The notes under the pieces are model-generated. The model did not search any database. It saw only the letters and a program-made list of their open reading frames with translations, and was not told the DNA's origin. Source: Pterobdella sp. o SKG-2022 (lineage: Eukaryota; Annelida; Clitellata; Hirudinida; Piscicolidae). From it: 64,000 bases of DNA. Both the position numbers and the translations under genes were made by a program. Below are positions 24,801-37,660 of this stretch, one piece after another; position 1 is the stretch's first letter, and each line of letters begins with the position of its first letter. Where the stretch lies: contig OZ038322.1 of the NCBI GenBank assembly GCA_964035795.1, positions 9,189,868 through 9,253,867 on the forward strand, in the 5' to 3' direction.

Positions 24801-27109
24801 ATAACTACAAAACGAATATTATTGTCAGAACACTTTTTAGTGCCAGTAATTTTTATAGATGTGTCGTTATTGTTCTTTAATTATTCGCTGTAAAGTTTGC
24901 ACTCACAAACGGGTTTTTACACGTCATATATTTTATAGAGTCTCGTGTTGTAGAAATAAAGAGATGAAACGCGAAGAGATTTTTTATTGTTATTTTGATT
25001 AATTTCATCGCCTTTTTATCGCGCAAATATATTCTAAGCTTATCTCAATATTTCATTCGAATTAAATCCTTCAATTATTTAAACAAACATTTTTAAAATC
25101 CTTAATGAAAAAATTTTAAAAATTTAATGAGAAAATTTGAAAAAAAAAGTGATAAAGAAATAAAAACTAGCGGTTGTTTTAGTAGAAGCAATAAAGGCAA
25201 AAGTGGTAGTAGTATTCTCAACCTCCCAAAGCACTGATACGTGTTCGCCAGTCGCACATGTGTTGTGCTTTTGAACATATTCTTCAACTAGGCAATTCTT
25301 TTCATTCTTTCATTATTCTATTTTTATTTTTTCCTTATAAATTAATTCTCTGTTTCTTAAAAGTGATTTCGAAAAGTGAGTAGAGTTACTTTCAAAAACT
25401 ATTTTTTTGAACTTTTAAGCTTGGAAAATATATTTTTGAATGTTGAATAGAATTATTTGCTTTTCTTGAGTCAATTATTTTGATTTTCATGTGAATTTAG
25501 CTTTTATCAATTTCTTTTTTTCAGGCAAAAACTTCTTTAAAGTCTTGGGTCATTTGAACGAATAGATATGAATAATTAACACACAAAGATCTACTGAGCA
25601 TACGTTGTAAGTAAAATCTTTGAAAATATTTATCTTCCCACAATAGTGATTTCAGTTTTTTTTTATTTCGAAAAATTTCAATCTTTTGACTTTTCGACAA
25701 TGGCATAATAAAAGGACTATTGGAAACTAAATTAAACATTTTCATGCTTGAAGACGTAAAATCAATTTTTTAAACTTTTTTTTTTTTGATAAAGAAATAT
25801 TCTTTTTTAAAAACCTTCTAAACAAAAAAAAATTAGTAAATAATCTCCAGTAAAATTGAAAAATTCTATTTATATATCAAACCACCGCTCAACTAGATGT
25901 AAAAACCTCGCTTTAACTGTAACTGCACAATAAAACTGCTACATCAGCGCAACACCACCACACCACCACCACCGCACTACCCCGCACCACCACTATCCCA
26001 TCACAGACTCACTTGTGACGCAGGTATAAGCCACTTCCAGGTAAGAGATGAGATCTGAGGGACAGGATGGGTTCGAAAGAGCACCGTGAATGTCAGACAC
26101 GGGAAAAGAGCATTCAGGCAAGCCCGAGCATCTGGTGTCTAACGCCCCCAACACATCGTCCTTGCAGTCCAACGAATCATAAGCCTTTATAACACACCTT
26201 CGAATGGGTCATTATACGCCTCTATAACTGTTTCTATGATTTTACATATGATATCAACCAGAAAATTTTTTATCCTTAAAATAATTTCTTTGCTAAACTT
26301 AATTTTTCCAATAATATACGTACGTGGAAAGTCTGAAACAATATTATGTAGGATAAACACAAAGTATTTATTTAACTAAATTCGCTAAACTGACATAATA
26401 AAATCTTAGATTGTGACTTGAAAGTGATACTTTTGAAAGTTGAACTTAAAAATTATTTTTTTATAAATTTTCCATAAATGTATTTAAGAGCACATAAAAT
26501 AAAGATTCGAGGTTTAATGTTGGGAAACGTTGTCTCGACAGAAAACTCTTTGCGAGGTGTAAGCGCAATTTAAAAATGTCGAGTTGAGAAACATTGAAGC
26601 CGCAAAGCTTAGTTAACATTTGAATTGCATTATTTGTATCTTTTTACTTCATTTTATTCAAAAACCACTTTGATTTTTTGACAAACTTAGATTCATTTTT
26701 TAACTTTTGAATATTTGATGAGTTCAATTTTTTAGCATCTTTTATGAAAACCAGCCGCATCGCTTCAACATTCATATAACCTTATAAAATATACTCTCGA
26801 CTAATATTTTTTAAATATTTCAAACGCTTAAAAGCCAAAATGAAAACTAAGTAAATCCTTATTCAAACGAGAAGTAGTTGAGAGGGGTTGGTGAAGAGCA
26901 AAATAAGGTAATAAGGAGACGCCACCTTCCAAGCTTCATACGGCCGTACAGTGCTTTGGTGGCCAGGATCAGTTGCTTAGGTTGGGAACAGCTGGCTACG
27001 AAGTTTTCTCGTTCACAAATTTCTTCGCCTTCGATTTCATTGCTTTGCACCAAGTTTCCAGTCAAAGTCTCAATCGTTTTGTCCTTGCTATCATTGCTTT
27101 CATCGTTCT
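18821..27109 (-). CDS. single-pass receptor with SUEL lectin, CUB and transmembrane domains (5' exon missing)
   Basis: Six exons: 27109-26926, 26197-26013, 22307-21711, 20888-21187 (or 21169), 19702-19615, 19469-18821; phases agree throughout (2, 1, 1, 1, 2), giving at least 667 aa. Exons 1-2 form one SUEL/rhamnose-binding lectin domain (CERENFVASC, ALYGR, DTRCSGLPECSF, LISYLEVAYTC). Exon 3 is a CUB-like domain (LECGKDDGCE, PFGFLYPNPSHFFFSDIP, CPWLFQPLPGQYYQLTFYIF, EFLLEFN). Exon 4 has a Cys-rich module (GCKTLDVPWNAWKR, WQLKCQQNKWVGEMGSC). Exon 5 is a transmembrane helix (LLVVVGVGILFGFCLGFLML). Exon 6 is a ~215-residue cytoplasmic tail rich in Ser, Asn and Gln, ending near CNCNKDVDCRCF. Likely a cell-surface carbohydrate-binding or adhesion receptor. 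The signal-peptide exon should lie above 27109 and end in phase 1; 37660-37600 is one phase-compatible candidate. Confidence 0.77.
22308..26012. other. large intron between the lectin and CUB exons
   Basis: About 3.7 kb of AT-rich DNA with no coding exon that I can support. The splice sites on both sides are good (GTGAGT donor at 26012, AAAACAG acceptor ending at 22308). Confidence 0.6.
25940..25995 (+). repeat. (CCA)n-like microsatellite beside the lectin exon
   Basis: An interrupted CAC/ACC run (CACCACCACACCACCACCAC and similar) sits about 20-70 bases inside the intron next to the donor of the second lectin exon. Confidence 0.8.
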
Positions 27110-29823
27110 CTGCGATTGGTTTGGTAAATTGTTTAAAAGTTTATTGAAAACAAAGCATATGTCCTAAACTTAGAAATTCAATTTGATTGTTCTTCATCAT
27201 AAAGTCGATCTTATTAACTCCACTATAAAGAGTATTCAATCTAAATTGATATTTTCAATGATTTTGTTAATATATAATTCTTCCTAAACATCAATTCTAT
27301 TATTTTTGTTTTTAATCGTAAAATTTTAAACGAGTTGATATCTTATCGTTGTTACTGATACATTGGAAAAAAAAGAAGTAAAACAAATAAGAACACATAT
27401 CGAGGTAAATCTATCTAAAATAATGTATTTTTTGCTGGTTCAATGTCAAAAGTGAAAAAATTATTAAATTAAAAAATAAGGTTGCTGGGTAATTTTTCAA
27501 CAAAATAGCATTGGTAAAAGTTAATGCTCAAACTTTGTGAATAATTAAAAATTAAAAAATGTGGGTGTGTGTTGAAGGAAGAGGTATGGAAGAAAAATTT
27601 GAAATGAAAGAGGCGGACTACAGAGACTGCTGAGTACAAAATCCAGCGAAGAATCATCTTCAAAAAGGCTTTCCTACCAACATAATTATACACCAGGCAT
27701 GAAAATGCCATAGAGGATTGTTTAGTATCAAAAGCGTCAAATGCATGCGCACGCAGTATCCAATAAAACAAGCGATATTATTGAATGTAAGCGCTTATTT
27801 CTTTATCAAAGCCGTTAGTATGGGCGGCCACAGAAAAGCTAGCGTCCTTCGTGAAGATATTGTCACTCGGTCAACTGCCTCTGCAAATCAACACCAAATA
27901 TTTGTTCGATTAATATTAATGCCAAATTTAGAGATGGGATAATTCAATTGAATAGACACTTTGCCGCTTATCTCGTCTCTTTTCCACATTATTTCTTTTG
28001 AGAAACAACTTTTTTATTTTTTATAGTTTTTTTTGCTTGTGTGTTTTTATGGAAAGTCTTGGTGTATTTAGTATTCAAAATGATTGTATTTTACATTAAT
28101 ATGCGTGCAGACAAATTTTTTCTATAAGCCACACTAAATAAATTTTTTATGTACAAAACTCTTTCTTCTGATAGAAAGTTCTTTTTACTCGTAAACGAAA
28201 TTGTAAACACATGCTGGTACCATTTTGAAGTGCTGGTTAACTTGACGCAAAGTATGACTTTAATTTTTTAATTAAAAAAATAATTCTAGCGAGTCAAAAA
28301 CTCAAAATTATTTCAATATATGTATATGTTTAGTGGTGCGTTTCAAAAATTTGAAAAAAAGTACTGTTGAAAATCGATAAAAACAAAAATTAGAAACAAA
28401 AGACGTTAAAGTTTGAATTACAATCAAGATACAGTCAAAATTATAATCTGAATGATAAACTGAACAGAAAATTTTTTAATATCTAGAATTTGAGATTTAT
28501 TTCAAAATACCTTCATACGTCAAATGTTTGTTAAAAAATGGAAAAGTTGCTCGAGGTTGGAGTGGTTGTCAATATGAGAAATATGTCGAATAAGAGAACC
28601 ACAGTTTTAGTTTTTTTTGCTTGGGTCAAGGTTTTTTCATACTTAACCAAGTTGTTTTGGGGATTTGGCAAAACTGACAGTTAACACTGTAACTATGGAC
28701 GTTATTTAAAACATGCTAAATCACATCTTGAGTACGTTCTTTCTCGGAAAGCAAAAAAGTTTTCGAATGTTTGAATGCATTTTTTCCAGACTTTTGAGAT
28801 GGACTTTTTTTCACGTTTTGGCAATATTAAAAATTTACATAGTTAATGGATATATTGTTTTACGATAAGGTTAAACTCTGCAAAATGACAGTTCTTAAAA
28901 AATAAATTTATCTAGAGGCATCTGAAAACCTCATTTGAAGTTCACAAATAAGAACAAAAAATTTATATGAATTTTTTTAAAAAATATCCATCGGAAATAC
29001 CCTTTGAAAGGTCATTCAAAATTGAAAATCGTCTTTTGCTGATCTTGATTCAGTGGGTATAACTGGACAATATTTTTATTCAAAAAAGTTTTTTAAAAGT
29101 GAACTTACATGCGAGTTCACTTCAATATTGAATTGTATAAGTTGAACATGTGGGTAGGAAGAGATGTTTCTCAAGCAATTATGTTACATATCTTCAGGTG
29201 TGTTCCAAACTCTTTTCAGTTGAAACAATCGTGAATTTTTCAGAAAAAAATTTTAATTAATCACATTTTTGAATAGTTTTTACAAAATTTTTGTGGTTTA
29301 AAATTATACAAAGAGGCTTTGTACTTGTTTGAATTTTTTTGAAAGGATTATTTCGAATTTGTATGAAAAAGTGTTTACATTTTGAAATTTTTTGAAGTTT
29401 TAAAAATTATTACGCACTTTTCTTAAAACTCTCAAAAAAACCAACAGATCTGAGTTTTTGAGGAGTTTAAGATTCAAAATATGATACAATGAAAAAGAAG
29501 AAGAAAACAATTGTGAATATAATTTTCCCAAAAATATTAAACAATATAATAATTTTTTAAATTTATAGAAAGTTTCAGTTTAAAAGCTTTTGAATTGTTT
29601 GAGTCTAAAAGAAGCCTTTTAATTCATACAAACACACATCACGCTTAAAAAAACTTTAAGCATTATTTCTTTCTTAACTAGATTTTATTCTTAAAACTAA
29701 TTGTGCAAGTATAAATACCAAGAGGTAGAATTCGGCCTGTATTAAGCAATGTTCATGAATAATGATAAAAAGCTTCAAGCATTCATAGTTAAATTTTGTG
29801 ATTTTCTTCAAAGTTCCCATCTA
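27110..29823. other. stretch upstream of the lectin/CUB gene
   Basis: Should contain or lead to the first exon and promoter of the lectin/CUB gene. A GC-richer minus-strand segment at about 27900-27600 includes ATG-led hydrophobic openings (e.g. MILRWILYSA) but no donor of the required phase 1, so no exon is called. Confidence 0.4.
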
Positions 29824-29909
29824 TTACACGACAGACTGCTTGCCCGGTGAAAGGGTGCTTTGATAAGAAGAATCATCAGAGGGCTTTGCATTCACACTGG
29901 CCTCCAATC
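29824..29909 (-). CDS. possible C-terminal exon, unrecognised
   Basis: After an AG acceptor the minus strand reads LEASVNAKPSDDSSYQSTLS then PGKQSVV and TAA, in a GC-richer island. The Ser/Asp/Lys composition resembles a cytoplasmic C-terminal tail. Incoming phase would be 1. No partner exon was found upstream. Confidence 0.3.
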
Positions 29910-32900
29910 CTCACAACGCAAAATTTATTCACTTTTTTGCATTCTTTTACACATCGTCTTTGAGAACATTTACACAAATTTTTGTCTTACATTTATCAAA
30001 TTCAAAGTCAATATTATGTATTGACAATTGATATTTTTCTAAGATAATTCTCAATTCACTTGCCCGAACGTATATCTTATGCATACTTATTTATATTCAA
30101 TTGCGAGATAGGGCAATACATCTCATTACATTATCTTTAATGCGCATGAATCGCATGACCCTAGCCGAAGAATTCCTTCTTATACATGGCAATTCTTTTC
30201 TTTATTTCACCTTCTTCTTCAAATCTATTTCATTTTCAGCGCTATTAATTAATGTTATATTCATTATTTAACTATGTTCGAATGTTTTGTCCTCTTGTTT
30301 TCAATAAGGAAAGATTACCGTAAGTTGTATTGAACCTCTGTTGAATATTTTTATTAGAAAACACATAAAAAATACTAAATAGTATTTAGATTTTTTAAAC
30401 AAGTTTGAATAAAATACAATAATTTTAAAGGTTTTTTTTCAAATAAAACAACCCAAAAGTGAAGATCATTTATTGGATGTCTAAAAAGTGACATGTTTGA
30501 ATAAATGAAGCCAGTATGCAGACCTTGTATGGGCCTGTCGTTTTATTATTTAAATATAGAATATTTATAGTTCACCATGAATCAGAAAACTTTGTATCAT
30601 AAAAAAGCCATCTGATTTAATCGTTTTATAAAGCAAACGTGTTCAAAATTTTCTAATTTCGCTTTTAATTAATATTCGAGGTTCATTAAAGGTTTAGCCC
30701 TTTTGAAAAATTTTATTAAAATTCGAGTGTTGAATATTTTTTTGTATTTTGAAGACTACGTTTTTAATGATTAAATATAATTGTAAGAATCGCTGCTTTG
30801 AAAAATTTAATTTGAATTCCAGGAGCATCTTTTTTGACGTAGCATTTCTGATTACATCGCCTCAAATTTACTTTAATTTTTTTATAAATCCGTTTTAAAA
30901 TTTTTGATATCTATTTTGAAATAAAATGCCCATCATTTCGAAGCATCAAATTCTTCATGACGGAACTTTAGTTCATAAAAAATGATTAACGTTTTGGAAA
31001 AGTTTTGCATAAAGATTCAAAAGCCCGAGTTATAAAAGAATCAATGAAAATTTTTTAAAAAATTTATTCCACTTCATTGTCAGTACTATCTGCTTATTTT
31101 GCTGCGTTTTACTCAAATTGGACGCGGTCTTTGATTTAAACATCAATCACAATGAGTTGCAAATATTTCGGCCATAAAAGTTACTTGCTACTTGTAAATA
31201 TTGGCTGCAAATGACCAACTACCCGTTAACTTACTCGGCAGCTTCAAATATTATTACGTAACTTTTTGTTCTTTTTAAAATCATTATTTTTTTGTATGAA
31301 AAACATTATATTTTAAAAAAATACATGTATAAAATTTATTTTTGAACTTTTCTTTCCGATTTTAAAAATTTTTGCGCTAAGATTTATATTTTCTTGATTT
31401 CAAGTAAGCAAAAGTTGTCAAAAATATATTTTATGGTACTTTTTTCTTATTTAATATTTACTCCAGCAACTTCTTTAACTTATAAAAAAATTGAAATATA
31501 TTCATCATTTTTTGAAGTTTTCAAGTTTAAAAAACTGTTGTTCGTTAAACTCGCGAAACCTCAGAGCCTGGTTTGAAATGTATTTGGCCACAAATGGGAA
31601 CACTATGCAATGATGAATTGCTGATACATTAGGCTGAATCATCATTCAAATCTTTGCATTTTCGCATCACAATTTCAAACATACGATTAGTTTAAATTAC
31701 AAAAGTTTATTTTCTAAAGTTAATATACTTTCAAGTTCAAAATATACAATATAAATTACCTTAAAATAAGTGTTGCTTTTCACAGAAAAACGTTATTTAA
31801 GAAATGATTGATGGATGAATAGATAAATGAGTGTAAGATCAGAAGGTGAATATCAAAGGCAGTATTGTTCGCTTGACGGGTAGAGATCAATCGATCAATT
31901 GAGGGCCGCCGAGACATGCGATGGTGCTCTGAGTTGCTCCTTCAGTCGTCACTCCCAGTCATTTGCTCATCAAATTTCACTTAATATGTGTGTGCGTGAA
32001 AATTGAATCTTTTGGAAATATTTGAATCTTAATGATTTTAGGTAAAAATTTTGTAATCAAAATCGGAAGCGCAGTTTTGGCGTGTGGCACACAAAAGAGG
32101 TAGCATAAATAAGCCTTCCAAAGGCTCTCAAAAATTTTAATTTAAGAAAACTTCAATAGTTTGAAATCGAAAATAAGCAAAGTTATTATATGAAAAGAAG
32201 TAGTTTTTATAGAAAAAGTTATATTGATTATGTTTCCTGAAGTCCGAGAAGGAATTTTTCAATTTGAAGATCGATGTTCATAATTTTAATAATAACATGG
32301 GTGACTTTGGATGCTTTCAGTCGTGGATGGCACGAAAAAAAAATGGAGTTTTTAAAATGTTTCAATATATGCAAGACCTTCAATGCTTATTCATGAAACA
32401 ATTCTACGACTCTTTTAAACATTTTTATTTGCAGAATTATGCTCAATTTTTCAGAATAATTACACCAAAAAATACTTTCAAACGTCAAAGCTGCGTTTAC
32501 GATGCTTAACAGTTTTGATTTGAAAATTTTTTTTTTACTTCACCCTTCAATTGCTCTTTTTTAAATGCCTAAGCTGCACAAGAGTTCAGCAAACGAAGAG
32601 CTTTGAAATTTGATTGCATCGTGTTAGCAGTACGTTCTACTTAATCAGTTCATTTAAATGTATAATTTGATAAATGAATAACTACTTCAAAAAGTTTTGC
32701 ATTCGGAGTGACAAGGAAAGAGTTCCAGCAAAAATGGACGCTCCACCCTCTGGAACGTGCCTCGATAAATGTTTATCAAACAGGTCTGCCAATGAAAGCT
32801 TGGCGTGGTCTGTTTCAAAGCCACAGTTATGGGAAAGCCATTGCTTGATGCATTCTGCCTCAAAACTCAAAAGCTGATGCTGGCGACTGTTCATGAGCGG

Positions 32901-35900
32901 GCAATACTTAATCATGAAGAGGCCTTGAAATGGCTACAAGATGGATTAAATTTTTTGATTTTTTGTGAATTGTAATTTTGATTTAATGAATTTCTCTTTC
33001 GAATTTAAAATTATTTCTTCAAAAAAATTAATTGTAGTCTTTCAAAATTAATTTAAAATTGTCTGAAAAATAATTCATGTCGAATGTTGAAGTCTCAAAA
33101 AATTAAATTTTTTAAAAATCAAACGTTTTATATTTTTTGAAGATTTTATAAAACTTGATTTAAAATGATTGATGTTGTGGAAAAATTTCAACTTTAAAAC
33201 TCTTATACTGCTTTATTAAACTTCCTACCAGTTATCATTTTCAATACTCCATAATAAAAGTCCTCAAATTTCAAGCGTAGTGGGACATCGGAATGTCTCA
33301 TAAAATATCACAAAAAATTCTCATTTTGCAATTTTAAAAAAAATTTCATCTTGCAATTAAACGTACTCAACGTATTTTTTGTTGAGGTCAACTTATTGAA
33401 AAAAAAAATTTATATAAGAACCAAGTCAATCAAAGCTTATTTGAAGACTTTCCGAGTTTTTAAAAATTAAAAATTTTTTTAATTGAACCAACAGACCAAA
33501 CATTGGGTCATTACAACGAAAACAAAGCCGAGAAAGCCTTCTTTTGAGTCACTAGATGCCCCTTCTTGAGTGTATTTATTGATATTAAAAAGTTCTCGTT
33601 TTATTTACATACCATATATATACCATATATATAAAAAAGCATGCAAGAAGTTTAACGTTGAAGGTTCAGAAAAAAATGATTTCGCGGCTTTTATTTTGAG
33701 TCATTTATTATTTTGCTGTCATATAATTTTTCACGGTGTTATTAATGCTAGCCTAGCCGCACAAAAATAAATCACATTGCTAACACAACTTTTCCCAGAA
33801 TCATCAACATGTATTTTTCTAAGTGCATTTTGAACAACATATTCGTCATAATTACTTGTACCGCTTTTCGAAACAAAACTTTTAAAGACATTTCTCCCTC
33901 GGATGTGTTATTCCTTTCACAATACATTTTTAAGATACATTCATATGCATAGAGTTTCATAGACAAGACCACAATTTACATGCCTCTATTAAAAATTAAA
34001 CATTGATCAAAATAATCAATTAAAAATTGCCGTATCGTATGTTTATTTCAACGTTTTATGCCTATACTTTTCTTGCAATTTGTGATGAGGTTTCTACCAA
34101 AGGGATGTTTAATAAGATTATTACGACATAAAAGCTACCAGAAGCTTGTCTGGTTGCGTGGCTTTGGGCTAAACAAACAAAGTGCCTTCACTTCTCCTAA
34201 AGTATAAATAATCTTTATTCATGTGAGGCTTTATGTAACTTTCACGACACGAATATAGTAAATTAAGTCGTAAAAGTCGATCGATTTTTAATTAAATTAA
34301 ATTTTAATTTACTACACACAAACACAGAAGTTACATTATCAAGTACTTTTTAAACTAAGTTCTGCTAACCAAAAGGATTTTTCTTTAGCATTTTTTTAGG
34401 TTTAGTACATTTATTATTGGCTAGTTTAAATTTAATCTCCAATTGAGTTTAAATAATTTAGTATATTTTATTTTAAAAGATTACACACAGAATCCATGCA
34501 TTTTAATCATAGTTTTATCAAGACTGACATAATATAGTTGAAACCACTGACAGTACCAAGTGATGAAAAGTCATATTTTATGAAAAATTACAAATTTATT
34601 CAGAATTTCATGGGAGGTGTGGTAATTATTGTTTATGTAAATATTTGCATTTCTTAATTTAATTAACCTGAATACTAGAAGCTTTCTTAGTTAAAATAAA
34701 TTACGTTGAGTCGGTGGCAAAGAAAGATAACCGCCGGAAAAATGAGGACGCTTGATAAATATGCACTCGACGCTCCAATATGAAGGAAAACTCACAAGCG
34801 AACAAATGCAAACAGACATCTTTTCTTATCGTTCTGTTGAGAAAAATTAATTTATAAAATAACGTCTGAAAATTTACCAGGAGTTTGAGAACCGAAAAAA
34901 GATTTTTATTTAAAAATGTATACAGTAAAACTGCCTATTGGAATCTCTGATTTTGAATAGCGAGGTGGGGATGGAGTGGAGGGCTGGACAATCGAATAAC
35001 ACATGATATTTCAGTTTGAAAATGTCACAAAAATGCACATAAAATAATCTTTTTAAAATTTATAATGTTATTTTATAAATTCTTTGAATTGATTCTTAAC
35101 GACTACATAAATTGCAGCAGTTTAAAAGTTAAAGTTATAAAAAGGCTTTGTTCTCTGAGTTCATTTGCCATAAAATCGATCGTTTCAGAATTGAGCAGTT
35201 AATCTTTTTGTTTCATTTTATTTTTTAATTTTATTTCTAGAATGTTTTTTCTTTGAAACAACCAAGTCATTTTATATATATTTATCATTTATTTTATTTA
35301 CAAGCTTACCTCAAAATGAAACGAACTTTAGTCTAAAAACTCGCCATCTTGTATCTTTTTATGGGTTCATTAAAATTAAGCATGTTTATCGCCATTACAT
35401 CTCTATTATCTTCAAATCCTTGGGACTTGTGTGATGCATTGTGCTTAATACTTAGTACAGTCGTAATTCCTTCATTTCATTGTGTAAGCTTTCACAGTTT
35501 TTCTTGTTTCAAACTTTAATAGTTTTATCATTTTATCAGAGAATTGGCTTGTGAAAGTATGAAAATTTATTTTCTTGATTAAGATATAAACTTATTCTAA
35601 AGTTTCCTATATAAATTAATTTAAAAACTCAAACGTTAAAAATAGAAGATATTAAGAGACTCGTGTAAGGCATTTTTGTAAGCTCTAAATGAGTTTAGTA
35701 CTCATATGCGTTGTAGCTTTTAATTGATATTATTATTCCATTCCATTATAATCTTCAGGGTCAGCTGAGGTTTAAAAGTGCACATTTATATGGAATAATT
35801 TGATGAGAATATATTTGAAAATTGAATTAGAAATTGCTACTCTCCTGCGACATAATAAGATTTCCAATTTGATATTGCAATAGGCCGTTTATAGATTATA

Positions 35901-36392
35901 TATCTATAAAGATTGCATCCATATTCATCATTTAAGAACATAATTGAAATTTTTCTCAACAGTTTGATTTAGTTTTTTATTAGAAACTTGAATTAATTTT
36001 ATTTTGAAGTTATTCCAACACAAACTCATTTTTATTTTCGCCTTTAAAAAGTTTTTTTTGTTTCAAAAAATTTTTCAATAATTTAAAAAATTCATGAAAA
36101 ACTTTTGTTTGCACTGAATTCTTTTTGATCAAAACCTCCTTTCATCAAATATTTGATCATTCAACTTAAATACGACCTTTTCTAATTTAAAAACATAATT
36201 CACGTCGTTTGAATATTTTTGGATGAGTAGTAAAACAGGAGAAAAATGATTAATGAAAATCGTCATCAGTGTCCGTTCTGTGCAGTGAATATATCTAATT
36301 TTTCAGTGTTATCGGAAAAAACATGAAAAAATAAAGAAAAAACATTCGAGATTTGAAAATAACTTTTTAATATTATGAAGTTTTTATAATTG
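29910..36392. other. long AT-rich stretch without recognisable gene
   Basis: GC-richer islands occur at about 30100-30210, 31855-31965 and 32690-32920. The last has a minus-strand frame (32915-32682; SFEAECIKQWLSHNCGFETD, then LADLFDKHLSRHVPEGGAS) that could be an exon, but no family or splice structure is clear. Confidence 0.4.
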
Positions 36393-37660
36393 TTAAGTAA
36401 CTATTGGCTGGTCAGGTTCTTCTCCATTGAAAGCATGTTTTGCCCTTTCATCTCCGTACCTCCTGTCTCCGAAGTTGTTTATGACAGTGCCTTATTACAA
36501 TTAACTGGTCTACAAAAATGTTTTCAAACTGCCGCATGGTTTTGTTTTTTCAGTTTGGCACCACATCAGTGCTTCACTGGCGAGTCTTGTTTTGTAGGGA
36601 AAGCAGTGACCAGTTAAATTATTCTCTGTGTTTGTTCCTTAAGACCTCTAATCATCAAAAGAATCTTGTCTTGTTGTCGAGTAGTGTTTTTCATGATTAT
36701 GGTGATTCTTTAAGTACCACCCTGTGAGACACATCATTTATCGCAACAAAAACCACAATTAAGGGTGAACTTGGAGTCAGCTTGTTGAATATTCCAACGT
36801 AAGTATAGACGCGACATATGTCCATGTTTCCAATATTTCAGCTGGTGTCCAAGATTATGCACAAAAATATTAAAAAACAAAAAAATTCAAAAATTTGAAT
36901 AAAAGCTGAAAATAACATATAACCATGAGAATATGCCATTTTAGTTTTAAACAACATAAAACGGATCAATATTAAGAGTTACTTTTTGTTGAATTGTCAC
37001 TAAAATTGATGGCTCGACTACAGCCTCCCGAGTCTCTTTATAATTTTAAAAACTGATTGTTTGAAAATTCAACATTCTTTCTTTTTTGAAACCATTTTTC
37101 TTTCCCATCCCAGAAAACTTGATCAAAAGCTCTAAATTAAATTGAATTTTTATTTATAATCTTCCTAATCTCGCATTAAATATTTTTTGATAATTCAAAT
37201 TTTAAAATTTTTAATCAAAAGTCCTTTGAGCAAGAATGATGGATGGGTTATTTTGAGATTGAAAAGTTAATTGATGTATCGTATTGCTGGTTCATCGATT
37301 GATCGATCGCTTGATAGATGCTATTTTATGACCAAACATTATGTTATTAGTTCTAAAGTTGTGAAATATTTTTCATAAATTTTTAATCCATGTAAATCAA
37401 AAAAAAATTCGAATTTTTTTTATAATTTCGAATATTAAAAAATTTTTTTTTGAATGAATCTTTTTAAAAAAATAACTGTTCAAGTACATTTTCAAGCGCC
37501 GAAACAATATAAAGAAACAGTTCACAAAAAGCGTGTAGTTTTGGACGATAAAAAATCTAATGACACATAACGATTCGAATACTCGAAGGCGAACAACACC
37601 ATAGTATTTCGGTAGGAAGCATAACAGACAAAAGATAGCGGCATTAAAGTTGCGAAGCAT
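36393..37660 (-). CDS. candidate two-exon small secreted protein
   Basis: Exon 1 (37660-37600) begins ATG and encodes MLRNFNAAIFCLLCFLPKYY, a typical signal peptide (basic start, hydrophobic core), then a GTGTTG donor in phase 1. Exon 2 (36490-36393), after an AATAAG acceptor, supplies the missing two bases and reads TVINNFGDRRYGDERAKHAF then NGEEPDQPIVT and TAA. Product would be about 52 aa, with a charged 30-residue mature peptide holding an RR pair. No family is recognised. Exon 1 could instead belong to the lectin/CUB gene, which needs the same phase. Both splice sites are mediocre. Confidence 0.35.
36732..36799 (+). CDS. possible plus-strand exon, unrecognised
   Basis: Between an AG and a GTAAGT donor the frame reads TSFIATKTTIKGELGVSLLN then IP. 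Coding-like composition and a strong donor, but no family and no partner exon. Confidence 0.25.

Noticed and set aside
26878..27167. Two plus-strand ORFs of 89 and 64 codons
   Set aside because: Both are antisense to the first lectin exon, whose minus-strand frame has the Cys pattern and fitting splice phases.
36518..36727. 69-codon plus-strand ORF with a good TTTTTTCAG acceptor
   Set aside because: No family, and the overlapping minus strand offers an equally good exon; left undecided rather than called.
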